Assembly (NCBI RefSeq): GCF_030247605.1
Contig: NZ_JAOTSB010000005.1
Coordinates: 97,083 to 161,082 of the forward strand
Direction of reading: 5' to 3'
Source: Acidaminobacter sp.
GTDB lineage: Bacteria; Bacillota; Clostridia; Peptostreptococcales; Acidaminobacteraceae
DNA: 64,000 bases
How positions within the stretch are numbered: the first letter of the stretch is position 1; the number at the start of each line of letters is the position of its first letter. Shown here one piece after another: positions 8,912 through 17,616 of the stretch. A program made the position numbers and the translations under genes. The notes under the pieces were generated by a model, which was given only the letters and a program-made list of their open reading frames with translations, did not search any database and had not been told where the DNA came from.

Positions 8912-10176
8912 TGATTTTCCAGCTCCTCATAAGCATCAGTTATGCGCCGCACTAATTTAGGGTCCATCATTTTCCGCTCTACTTCGAGGCCATAGGGCGT
9001 CACTCTGTTGCGGCAGCCAAAATAAACGCCGCCAATGCTGACACAGCTATAATGCCAACGGCCTTCCAGGGCATCCAGAATCGACAAAGCACCGGACGCC
9101 AGCGCCGGCGCGATGTAGGGTTTATACCCGAGTTCACGGATCCTTAGATTCGCTTCTACCGTCATATGCGTCAGCTTTTCAGAAATTTTTGGATCATATT
9201 GTCCTCTCAAAGAATCATTGGCAATCACCAGACCTTTTCCGTGAGGACCATACGCCCTTCCATGCTCAAAATTGAAGTCCATTTCTCTGGCGAAGTATCG
9301 GGCACGCCCATACATGACCCCAAGGCCAAAACCCATAACCTGTTCCGGCAGCAAGCCTTTATTGTCAAAAGCACCGTACTCATTGCGGTTGGAGGAATCA
9401 TAAGCGCGTCGGGATAGGAGGTCAACAGGATCAGACACCACGGCGAACAAGCCTTTGAAGCCTTTGCTGCGGGCCAAGAGCGCATATTCATCCACTATTT
9501 TTGAGTTTCCTTCGTACTGGATAATTCTAACATCTCCGGTGGTGACACTGAGCGGCGGAATGCCTGCCGTGGCCGTAAAGGCAAAGACGTCGCAGTCCAT
9601 GAGTTCATCATGCTTCAGTCCCCGAACCTTAGGAAAATTATCGCCGGAGCCTCGAGCGATCTGACCGAGCTCAATGACCCAGCGCTCAATGCGTTTTTCG
9701 TCAAGGTCATACAGCCCAATTTCCGCAACACTATTCTCACCTTGCAGCAAGAGTCCTACGGCAAGGGTGCTGCCTACATCACCAAGGCCCATGATATTGA
9801 TTTTAGCCGGTCTTGAGAGGGGCGCGCTGCCGAGCGCCTCCATCCAACGGGGCGAGTCTATGTTGATGAAAAAGGCCTTCAACGATCTTAAAGCTTGAAT
9901 GAGGTGAACGGGCAGATATCGCTCGAGCTCTGAAACAATACTCCTGCCGCGTTTATGATCCACCAGATATCTCAGTGTTTCCTTATCCTCCATAGCGTCA
10001 CTGTCGTCCACAAAACGCGTCAGTACTTTGGAATGGGTGCCTGTCCGGATCGCGTAGTATAAGGAATGAATATCGCCAAAATCATCATCCGGTTCGGGGA
10101 AAATTCTGTTCTTTTCCAGGGATTTGATGCTCTGCTCACTTAAAATCAGACAGTCTTCATAACGGTATATTCTCAA
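8878..10176 (-). CDS. Lactate/malate dehydrogenase-like Rossmann protein with N-terminal extension
   Basis: A 432-residue protein. After an unrecognised N-terminal ~120 residues comes a Rossmann domain of the LDH/MDH family: MGLGDVGSTLAVGL (dinucleotide loop), LYDLDEKR (acidic end of strand 2), FTATAGIPPL, VSDPVDLL and GPHGKG. The family's usual NPVD is DPVD here and GEHG is GPHG. So the fold and the His are kept, but substrate residues differ and ordinary LDH activity should not be assumed. The TTG start overlaps the upstream stop (TTGA), and GGTGG lies seven bases before it. It sits between the giant protein gene and the flavoprotein gene, both overlapping it, which argues for a shared pathway. 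Confidence 0.7.
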   Translation of the reverse strand: MRIYRYEDCLILSEQSIKSLEKNRIFPEPDDDFGDIHSLYYAIRTGTHSKVLTRFVDDSDAMEDKETLRYLVDHKRGRSIVSELERYLPVHLIQALRSLKAFFINIDSPRWMEALGSAPLSRPAKINIMGLGDVGSTLAVGLLLQGENSVAEIGLYDLDEKRIERWVIELGQIARGSGDNFPKVRGLKHDELMDCDVFAFTATAGIPPLSVTTGDVRIIQYEGNSKIVDEYALLARSKGFKGLFAVVSDPVDLLSRRAYDSSNRNEYGAFDNKGLLPEQVMGFGLGVMYGRARYFAREMDFNFEHGRAYGPHGKGLVIANDSLRGQYDPKISEKLTHMTVEANLRIRELGYKPYIAPALASGALSILDALEGRWHYSCVSIGGVYFGCRNRVTPYGLEVERKMMDPKLVRRITDAYEELENQWRFLQSSALV

Positions 10177-13100
10177 GTTTTATCCACCACCAGCATTTTT
10201 TTAAGTTTTCTCAGATTCTCGAGTTCGAGATCCAAATATTCACTGACTTTCCGATTCACATCATAGCGGATGTCCTCGCCTTTGTCCGGGAATCTCGGAT
10301 AGACAAAAACTTCACCCAGTCTGGAGAACGTCAGTAAGCGGTCGTTCTCCCTTTGGTATTCTTCCTCTATGGCCATCAATATTTCCCTGCTGTTTTCAAT
10401 GGAGGTCTCCGAAAGCTGATAGATGCTGGTGACACTCGCCCCTTTGATAAAGCTTGGCGACGCGTAAGGCAGAATCAGATTGACGGACGGGATCATGTTG
10501 CGTTCCGGCGCGTCCGACTTCCAGACTGCGTCGCCGCCTATGAAGGGATACATTTTACCTTCATTGAACCAGACGCGGATCCTCGGTATAAAGTAGGCGG
10601 TCTCAATGTCAATGTTTTTGGATTCCATCAAAGCCTTGCCTCTTCCTGACAGCACGCCGACAAAAATCTTCTGGATCTTGACGTCATGGCGTCTCATGAC
10701 CGGCTCAATTTCCTTAATGCGGTACCCTTTATCCAGGATGTCGTCCACCATCATGACCGGTCTGTTGAAGGATTTCAGCATGTTGGTCTGATTGTCCAAA
10801 TCCAGATAATAAGGATAGGCTTCGATTTTGTAATTTTCCAATGAAAAATTGAAATATTTTTCAACGTGAATGGCCTTGGTGACTGTATTCGGCATGATCC
10901 AGCGCTTCAAAATATCGCCGAAAGGGACGCACATATACTCACCCAGCTGTCTCGGAACCATCGGCGTAGTAGGCACTTGGTTCTCATCACAAATCTTCTT
11001 GATCAGACTTTCATAGATCATTGACCGGTCGAAGCTGAGGACGAGATGTCCCGGATACAGCCTGGTCATGGCGCGCTGAAGGCGCTTTCTGGCTCTCAGG
11101 ATGGCAGATGTGACGCGTTCGGAGTTTTTGTAAGGGTCCTTGATCAAGGATTTGATGTCCAGGTTCAGAGTGCATGGTGACGACATGTTGACGGCGTAAA
11201 CGATCTCACTTGGGCTGTCGCTTTCCATAGGCAAAAATCCCTGGAGTTCAAGAATCTCAACCATATCCGGGTCAATCCGGCCGGTGACCACATCTCTGAA
11301 AAGTGCATTTGTATAGTCCTTGGCGAGACAAAATGCCAGTGTCTCCGTCAGCAGCATCTGTTTGGGATTACGGTGCATCCGGTTTTCTGTGGCGTAGATG
11401 CCATCAATGACTATAATCCGTCCCATGCACTCGTCACGAATGGTATTCATCAGCATTTCACTGCTGAACTCCTTGTAAATGTTCGCAGATCTCAGCCAAT
11501 GGAAGCACGAAAAGCCCACCAGCGGAACGTCGCTCTCCATGCCCCGGACAATCAGCATCCTGAAATCCGTCAGTTTTGACGCTTCCCTGATTTTTTCCAC
11601 GAACTGCTCCGGCTCCTGCCCAACGTATTCTGCCAGGCAGCGCAGCAGCGTCTCGTCCGGATCCGTGACAATTTCGACGTTGAGCGATTTTGTGGTCATG
11701 GTTTCCTTAAACTGCGGCTCCCGCTGATAGAGGCCCTTTTCGTAAATATAGCGGTGCGCGAGGGGATCCACCAGCTCGGAGATATCTCTGTTGTCATCGA
11801 TATAATTCCGGATCTGCGTTGAACTGATCAACTCATACTGAGGCGGCAAGGACAGCACAATGCTGTTCTCCGGAAGCGCTGCCATCTTGTCTTTCAAGAC
11901 TTCATCCTCAAGTTCGCCGCCATCTATCCGGCGGTCGAACACAATGTGCGGAAAAGACGTGATGGCCGCTTTCGCCTGCCCGATTCGATATGCCGAAGCG
12001 TTATGGATGACGTCGCTGCCCACGACAATATAGACCTCCGACGGGGCGAACACATTTCGAATGAAGTCCAGGTCCGGCGGGTAGGCAATGTTGATGGCAT
12101 GGTCTCTTGGGAAGGTATAGATCTCGAGTTCATCCGCCACGGACATCTTGATGATTTCACGGCGAATCAGATTTGGCTGGGTGCGCTTGGACCAGGAAAA
12201 TTCGTCGACGGCCAGATAAACCTCAAAACCCAGATTCCTGATGTCCCGGGCAATCTGCTTGTGACTCAGCGAAAACGGATCGAAGGAACCCGGGAAAAAC
12301 GCCACGCGATCCTTAACCGGAATCTCGATTTTCCCCCGGTTGTGCTGGTAATCCGAAATAAAGTGGTAGATGTGCTTGAGTCCCGAAGAATTGTTGAGGA
12401 AAATCAACTCTTTGGTTTCGTCCGTATTGTGATGGAGCGTCAGAATTTTCTTGATGGCCATCTTGAAAAGCAGCAGCTTGTCCTCAGACGGCATAGCGCG
12501 ATCGCCGAAGATATCCTTGCCTATGACGCTTATAGAAGCCTCTGTGACACTCGGAATATAGCTGACCAGACCATTCAGCAGGATGCCCAGCATAGTATAG
12601 AGCCGCTCCCTGTAAATCTCGTCCTCTTCACCGTTGACCACCTTGTACAAGCCATAATTGCGGATCATGACCCCGACCGTCTTGGCGATCAGCATGCCAA
12701 TCTGCGCATTGGACCGCTTCATTTTGTCCTTAAAGTCATCCAGAATTTCGTCCAGTTCCTTCGGTTTGACACTGAGAATGATCTTGCCCAAATATTCCGG
12801 AATGTACCTGGTAAACTGGTAGCTCTCCATTTCAAGAGCCCTGAGCAGCTCGATAACAATGTCATTGCGCTGCTCAAAGGTCAGTTCGTCAATCAGGCGG
12901 ATCAACCCGGCTCCGGCCGTGTTTCGCACAGACTCAAAAGCACTGACCTTCAGGAGGTTGCTGAAGTGCATGGCTGTGTAAAATGCCTCCGAATGCTTGA
13001 TCTGAGTGGCGTAATCCAGGAGCATGTGAATCTGGTACTTCTTGATGATGTCATGGGTTGCCGTTTTCAGGTTGCTGAGGAAGACGTCCGAAATCTCACC

Positions 13101-15065
13101 GCCGCCTTCCCGGAAAATGCGGTGAATGAATTCAAGGCGGTTTCCTTGGCCGATGGTCTCAAGGATCCTCACCCTCGCATAGCGTTCAGCGATGTGCATA
13201 TCGTCTTCTTCCATGGCATTCAGGCTGTCTATCAAGAATGCTCTGTCCGGCACAAGCTCCGGATTTTGGAACAGATCCGACAATACGTTCATGGCGTTGA
13301 TCCTCAAGATCAAATTATCCGATCTCAGGGCATCCGCAATAACTTCTCTCATCAGGTGAGTACTGGTATCTTCCATGCTTTCTACAGGCAGGGCCCGGAA
13401 AGAGTTCAGCATGTACTGACGTTTATCCGCATCTCCCGCGAAGTGCTCGTAGACCTCAAACAGAATCCGGATGCTGGCACGGCGCTTCTCAAGATCTGTT
13501 TGAGCTGTGAAATAACTGCGCAGCATGTTTTGAATACTGTAGGCAATCCATCCTCTATGCTTTCCAATAATTTTTTGCTCCGGCTCCAGCATCCTGTACA
13601 GGTAGCGCCTGAACATGTCCACGCTTTCCTCTTCGTGGCTCTCCACGACCGCGCTCGGCGGCAGCTCTTTGCGGATCGCTTCATCCAGATTGGCGATCAG
13701 AACGCCCATCAGGAACGCGCACTGCTTGCGCACATCCTCTTCCGAAGAAATGAGCTTGCTGTAAAGGAAGTTGATGACGATCTGCTTTTGCTTAATGGTC
13801 AGATAGGTGTTGTAATCCTCCAGGATATCGATGTACCCTCTCAGATCGTTGGCGTTTTCAAGTCCCCGGGCACTTTCCAGCATACGGTTCAAGGTCGTTT
13901 CATCCCTGAGACTGTGCATCAGGAGAATGTTGTGTTCAATGGAGGTGAATTTCGCATGGGTTACCAGCGCGTCCCCGTGAATCAACGAATAATGGACACG
14001 TTTTCGCCTATATGGCGCACTGAAATCGTCCGCAACATCCGGATCTGTGCAGACCCCAAGGTGATGCATATAATCCTCGAAATCGAGAAGCTTGCTGTAC
14101 ACTCTTCTGTAACGGTTTTCCTTGGCTTCGTCCACGTTGTCCAGCTTGTCCAGGATAACCCGGAAGGAGTCCTGGAGGGTATAGAAGCGCATGTTGTTGT
14201 CGTCATCCGACTTGACTCTGAAATCACAATAGATCAGGACCAAGGATTCCAGCGAGAGATTTTCAACCTCGAGATCCCAGGTGGAGTGGTTGATGGCGAC
14301 GTTTCGAATATAAGTGATGCCCCGCTCCTCAAACCACTTGCCGGTGTAATAGTAGTGATAATAGGCAACGCGCTTTATTTCGTCTCCGTGGCATCCGTAT
14401 TTGCCCACATCATGGCCGGCGGCCGCACCCGACACCCTGCCAAGATCAATGGGCACCTGGGCATACTTGAGCTGGCGCGCAATTTTCACCGCCAGATGGT
14501 GCACGCCACAGACGTGATCCAGCGTAGTATATCCCGTGAGCGCCTGGTTCAGCTTCATCATTTCATAGACGAAGTCGTCCTCATAGTATTTTTTGAACCG
14601 CAGGTATTCCGATGGATCCTCAAGCCCCAAAATCTCCTTTTCAGTCAAAAAGCGAATGGCATACTTGGATTCCCATGTACCGTCCCTGGAGTCCTTCTGC
14701 TCTTCAGACAAAATCTTCAGCGCCATAAGATAAATTCTGGCTACGGCATTGAGTTTGGGGGTCTCACTGCGTTCAACCGTTCCCGGAAAGGACAGATTGA
14801 TGCTGAAATCATGACAGTAGGCGAGCATATCCTCAACCCACTCGTCCCCTGCCAGGCGTTCGAGCAGCGGCTTCATCAGATTGTACACAGCCACGGCGCC
14901 GTAGGATTTCTGGCGGATCAAGTGACTCATGCGCGCCTCAAACACAGGCGCGTTCAACGCTTTCTCCAGATACACCATGTCGAGGAGCGACAGAGTTTTG
15001 TCATATTTCGGATTCATCATCATTCGCATACGTTCAAGCAATGCCTTTACAATCATTTCGACCAC
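10173..15065 (-). CDS. Giant multidomain protein: HD domain, helical repeats, NMNAT-like nucleotidyltransferase, phosphoribosyltransferase-like domain
   Basis: About 1630 residues; positions below are approximate. An HD phosphohydrolase-type domain is at ~185-300 (LDHVCGVHH, then AAGHDVGKYG, then INHSTWD). Leu-rich helical, HEAT-like repeats fill ~370-900. A cytidylyltransferase/NadD-type domain spans ~920-1100: FFPGSFDPFSLSHKQ, where the usual HxGH is SxSH, then VGSDVIHNAS and SSTQIRNYI. A poorly conserved segment ~1130-1290 may be GNAT-like. A type I phosphoribosyltransferase motif VMMVDDILDKG is near ~1440-1455. The GTG at 15065 follows GGGTGG by six bases; an ATG nine bases on is also possible. 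NadD and the HD protein YqeK are neighbours in many Bacillota; here comparable modules are fused, which hints at nucleotide or cofactor chemistry, but the reaction is unknown. It overlaps the LDH-like gene by four bases. Confidence 0.75.
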   Translation of the reverse strand: MVEMIVKALLERMRMMMNPKYDKTLSLLDMVYLEKALNAPVFEARMSHLIRQKSYGAVAVYNLMKPLLERLAGDEWVEDMLAYCHDFSINLSFPGTVERSETPKLNAVARIYLMALKILSEEQKDSRDGTWESKYAIRFLTEKEILGLEDPSEYLRFKKYYEDDFVYEMMKLNQALTGYTTLDHVCGVHHLAVKIARQLKYAQVPIDLGRVSGAAAGHDVGKYGCHGDEIKRVAYYHYYYTGKWFEERGITYIRNVAINHSTWDLEVENLSLESLVLIYCDFRVKSDDDNNMRFYTLQDSFRVILDKLDNVDEAKENRYRRVYSKLLDFEDYMHHLGVCTDPDVADDFSAPYRRKRVHYSLIHGDALVTHAKFTSIEHNILLMHSLRDETTLNRMLESARGLENANDLRGYIDILEDYNTYLTIKQKQIVINFLYSKLISSEEDVRKQCAFLMGVLIANLDEAIRKELPPSAVVESHEEESVDMFRRYLYRMLEPEQKIIGKHRGWIAYSIQNMLRSYFTAQTDLEKRRASIRILFEVYEHFAGDADKRQYMLNSFRALPVESMEDTSTHLMREVIADALRSDNLILRINAMNVLSDLFQNPELVPDRAFLIDSLNAMEEDDMHIAERYARVRILETIGQGNRLEFIHRIFREGGGEISDVFLSNLKTATHDIIKKYQIHMLLDYATQIKHSEAFYTAMHFSNLLKVSAFESVRNTAGAGLIRLIDELTFEQRNDIVIELLRALEMESYQFTRYIPEYLGKIILSVKPKELDEILDDFKDKMKRSNAQIGMLIAKTVGVMIRNYGLYKVVNGEEDEIYRERLYTMLGILLNGLVSYIPSVTEASISVIGKDIFGDRAMPSEDKLLLFKMAIKKILTLHHNTDETKELIFLNNSSGLKHIYHFISDYQHNRGKIEIPVKDRVAFFPGSFDPFSLSHKQIARDIRNLGFEVYLAVDEFSWSKRTQPNLIRREIIKMSVADELEIYTFPRDHAINIAYPPDLDFIRNVFAPSEVYIVVGSDVIHNASAYRIGQAKAAITSFPHIVFDRRIDGGELEDEVLKDKMAALPENSIVLSLPPQYELISSTQIRNYIDDNRDISELVDPLAHRYIYEKGLYQREPQFKETMTTKSLNVEIVTDPDETLLRCLAEYVGQEPEQFVEKIREASKLTDFRMLIVRGMESDVPLVGFSCFHWLRSANIYKEFSSEMLMNTIRDECMGRIIVIDGIYATENRMHRNPKQMLLTETLAFCLAKDYTNALFRDVVTGRIDPDMVEILELQGFLPMESDSPSEIVYAVNMSSPCTLNLDIKSLIKDPYKNSERVTSAILRARKRLQRAMTRLYPGHLVLSFDRSMIYESLIKKICDENQVPTTPMVPRQLGEYMCVPFGDILKRWIMPNTVTKAIHVEKYFNFSLENYKIEAYPYYLDLDNQTNMLKSFNRPVMMVDDILDKGYRIKEIEPVMRRHDVKIQKIFVGVLSGRGKALMESKNIDIETAYFIPRIRVWFNEGKMYPFIGGDAVWKSDAPERNMIPSVNLILPYASPSFIKGASVTSIYQLSETSIENSREILMAIEEEYQRENDRLLTFSRLGEVFVYPRFPDKGEDIRYDVNRKVSEYLDLELENLRKLKKMLVVDKT

Positions 15066-15142
15066 GGGCGACCACCCTTTCAAAAAGAGAGTTGATTGCA
15101 CCCTGTAACGGGTACCAAGATTATCTTACCACAAAGAGGACC

Positions 15143-15187
15143 AAAAAACGCACTCCATAAAGGTTGTCCCCTCAGAAGTACGTTTTT
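15143..15187 (-). terminator. Terminator after the selenoprotein gene (end of V-ATPase operon)
   Basis: On the minus strand, AAAAACGTACT pairs with AGTGCGTTTTTT (arms 15177-15187 and 15143-15154), ending in a T-run. It separates the ATPase operon from the giant protein gene, which must have its own promoter or rely on read-through. Confidence 0.65.
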
Positions 15188-15210
15188 ATAGTTGTGTCTC
15201 AGTGACTTCA

Positions 15211-15549
15211 TCAAGTCTCAACAAAAAACTGAGTCTGACAGCTTTGACACGTTATTTTGAGTTTTCCCTTATTTTTGGGAACTCTGATTTTTATCCCGCA
15301 GTTAGGGCACCGCTGGATTTGAAAGTCCACCAGTGCTTCGATTTTTTGGGTGTCCAGTCCCACCACCACATCTTCGCCAATTTTGAATGCCGGGACACCT
15401 CTAAGTCCCAGCTTCCTGAATTCAGACTGGGCAACCAGATCCTCATTGACATCTTTTTCAGTATAAGGATAACCCTTCTTCGAAAGAAACTCTTTCGCTG
15501 TTTTGCAATGAGGTCATGTTTTAGTTGTGTAAACGATTATGTCTTTCAT
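15211..15549 (-). CDS. Selenocysteine-containing glutaredoxin with C-terminal zinc ribbon (in-frame UGA at 15514-15516)
   Basis: This gene is invisible to ordinary ORF calling because codon 12 is TGA. Read through, it gives 112 residues: MKDIIVYTTKT-U-PHCKTAKEFL..., where the normal glutaredoxin CPxC active site has become U12-P-H-C15. The rest is a clear glutaredoxin/NrdH fold: YPYTEKDVNED, then LGLRGVPAFKIGEDVVVGLD with the cis-proline VP. Residues ~81-112 add a CPNC...CQSC zinc ribbon. AGGAGG, 12 bases before the ATG, is the ribosome site. The gene begins seven bases after the stop of the V-ATPase D gene. A 17-base hairpin 16 bases after the UGA fits a bacterial SECIS. Sec glutaredoxins are known in a few anaerobic clostridia; the zinc-ribbon fusion is the less usual part. 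A Cys-to-stop mutation is the alternative, but the intact frame over 100 further codons argues against it. Confidence 0.85.
15481..15497 (-). promoter_or_regulatory. Candidate bacterial SECIS hairpin
   Basis: On the minus strand, CGAAAGA-GTT-TCTTTCG begins 16 bases after the UGA codon (15514-15516). It can form seven pairs with a GTT loop, or six with AGTTT. A short stem with G (and U) at the tip, at this distance and of 17 bases, resembles the E. coli fdhF minimal element recognised by SelB. Function is inferred. Confidence 0.65.
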
Positions 15550-15556
15550 ACGAGAT

Positions 15557-16201
15557 CTACGCCTCCTCTTTTTCAACCAGTCTGCTTTTGACCTTCATCA
15601 GTCTGATATTGCTGCTGCGTTCATTCTCGTCCAGTTTCATCTTAATATAGCGGATGGTCTCGTTAAGCTGCGGGATCGTCGTATATTCAAGGGCGTTTAC
15701 ACGTCTTCGCGTCTTTTCGATCTCATCTGCCATCAATTGACAGGACTTTTCAATTTCAGCGAGATGAACCAGTTTTGGCAACAGCGCATCAAACTGAGCC
15801 GCCGTGCGCTCGACAGCCGGAGAAGGCATCCTGCTGGATCCGGATCCAATTTTCGGATTTTGGGACCCGGACGTCAGAACCCTGTAGACCGGAAGCTTGA
15901 CACTCATGATATTATGCAGTTTCAAGTCCACTTCAGGGGTTTTAACCGGCAGCATTAAAGCACCTTCGACAAAGGTCGATGACAAATCGCCTCTGGCTGC
16001 CGCCATGGATTTATATACCCTGGAAAGTTCAACTTCAACCTGCTGTCTGACGTCGTGATTTTCGCGAATCATTTCGATAAAGTGCCGCATCAGCTCATCC
16101 TGCTTGTCCTTAAGGAGCTTGTGACCGCGAACAGCGGTAGTTCTTCGACGCTTGAGGTTCGTCAGCTCCATTCTGGTGGGATTCACATTGAGTCGCGTCA
16201 T
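15557..16201 (-). CDS. ntpD: V-type ATP synthase subunit D
   Basis: Central-stalk subunit that turns inside the A3B3 head. The 214-residue length and the N-terminal pattern [19 protein letters not shown], followed by long helical segments at both ends ([20 protein letters not shown] and a C-terminal coiled-coil [12 protein letters not shown]), are typical of the family. The start overlaps the B-subunit stop by four bases. It is followed after seven bases by the selenoprotein gene. Confidence 0.95.
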   Translation of the reverse strand: MTRLNVNPTRMELTNLKRRRTTAVRGHKLLKDKQDELMRHFIEMIRENHDVRQQVEVELSRVYKSMAAARGDLSSTFVEGALMLPVKTPEVDLKLHNIMSVKLPVYRVLTSGSQNPKIGSGSSRMPSPAVERTAAQFDALLPKLVHLAEIEKSCQLMADEIEKTRRRVNALEYTTIPQLNETIRYIKMKLDENERSSNIRLMKVKSRLVEKEEA

Positions 16202-17616
16202 GAGGTTTCACCGCTCTCAGACTCTGAAGCATTCAGATCCCGAGACTGCGGATAATACTCATCGAGATAGGCATCTCTGATCCGCTTCAACTCATGACGA
16301 GGCAGCATCTTCAGAAGCGTCCATCCAATTTCGAGTGTTTCTGTGATGGCCCGGTTGACGGTGTAACCTTGCGAAACATAATTTTTCTCAAAGGCATCTG
16401 CAAACCGCGCGAACTGCTGATCCAACTCTGACAGCGCGGATTCTCCGAGAATTTGAGCCAGTTCTTTGGCCTGACGTCCACGGGCGTATGCTGAAAACAA
16501 TTGGTTCATAGTATCCGCGTGATCTTCCCTGGTCTTCTCTTTTCCGATTCCCTTGTCCTTCAGTCTGGACAAGGACGGCAGCACGTTGATAGGCGGAATG
16601 ATATTTTTTCTGTGCAGCTCACGACTTAAAATGATCTGCCCCTCCGTAATATAGCCCGTCAGGTCAGGAATGGGGTGCGTTATGTCATCCTCAGGCATAC
16701 TGAGGATAGGAATTTGAGTGATAGAACCAGCTCTTCCCTTGATCCGGCCCGCGCGCTCATAGAGATTCGCGAGGTCTGTATAGAGATAGCCGGGATAGCC
16801 TCTGCGCCCTGGGATTTCTTTTCGCGCCGCGGAGACTTCTCTGAGCGCTTCACAGTAATTCGTCATATCCGTCAGGATGACGAGCACATGCATTTCCTTC
16901 TCGTAGGCTAAAAATTCCGCTGCTGTCAGCGCCATCCTTGGCGTTGAAATCCGTTCCACAGCCGGCTCATCCGCAAGGTTCATAAACAGGACAGCGCGGT
17001 CAATGGCACCGGTTTTTGTAAAGTCATCCAGAAAGAACTGCGCCTCTTCGAAAGTAATGCCAATGGCCGCGAACACCACCGCAAATTTGGAATCGGAGCC
17101 GAGCACCTTGGATTGTCTGGCAATTTGAGCTGCGAGCTCAGCATGCGGCAAGCCTGAACCTGAAAAAACCGGCAGCTTCTGGCCTCTTACCAGGGTATTC
17201 AGTCCGTCAATGGCGGAGATCCCGGTTTGGATAAATTCAGAAGGGTAATCCCGGGCTACCGGATTAATGGGAAGGCCATTGATATCTGCGTAACGCTCCG
17301 CGATCAGCTTTGGACCCCCGTCTTTGATTCTGCCAATTCCATCAAATACCCTGCCCAGCATTTCTTCAGACAGGCCAAGCTCCAACGGTTTTCCCAGAAA
17401 GCGTGCACTCGTCTGCTTCAGATTGATCCCCGCTGAGCTTTCAAACAACTGGACAACCGCTTTGTCTCCGCTGATTTCGAGTACTTTTCCCCTTCGAATA
17501 CTGCCGGTTTGAGTTTCAATTTCGACGAGTTCATCATATTTAACGCCCTCAACGCCGTCGACCACCATCAGAGGTCCAACGATCTCACGAACGGTATGAT
17601 AAGCTTTAATCACTTG
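16198..17616 (-). CDS. ntpB: V-type ATP synthase subunit B
   Basis: Non-catalytic nucleotide-binding subunit of the A3B3 head. The 472-residue protein begins [26 protein letters not shown] and contains the conserved [17 protein letters not shown] region, where catalytic subunits have a P-loop. It also has [20 protein letters not shown] and [19 protein letters not shown]. The GTG at 17616 is preferred over one three codons upstream because it has the family N-terminus and workable spacing to AAAGGTGG. It overlaps the A gene by 11 bases. Confidence 0.95.
   Translation of the reverse strand, partial: QVIKAYHTVREIVGPLMVVDGVEGVKYDELVEIETQTGSIRRGKVLEISGDKAVVQLFESSAGINLKQTSARFLGKPLELGLSEEMLGRVFDGIGRIKDGGPKLIAERYADINGLPINPVARDYPSEFIQTGISAIDGLNTLVRGQKLPVFSGSGLPHAELAAQIARQSKVLGSDSKFAVVFAAIGITFEEAQFFLDDFTKTGAIDRAVLFMNLADEPAVERISTPRMALTAAEFLAYEKEMHVLVILTDMTNYCEALREVSAARKEIPGRRGYPGYLYTDLANLYERAGRIKGRAGSITQIPILSMPEDDITHPIPDLTGYITEGQIILSRELHRKNIIPPINVLPSLSRLKDKGIGKEKTREDHADTMNQLFSAYARGRQAKELAQILGESALSELDQQFARFADAFEKNYVSQGYTVNRAITETLEIGWTLLKMLPRHELKRIRDAYLDEYYPQSRDLNASESESGETS

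Noticed and set aside
11946..15095. A 1049-codon open frame on the plus strand opposite the giant gene
   Set aside because: It is antisense to clear HD and nucleotidyltransferase motifs, has no ribosome site or recognisable domain, and its composition is that expected of the complement of the coding frame.
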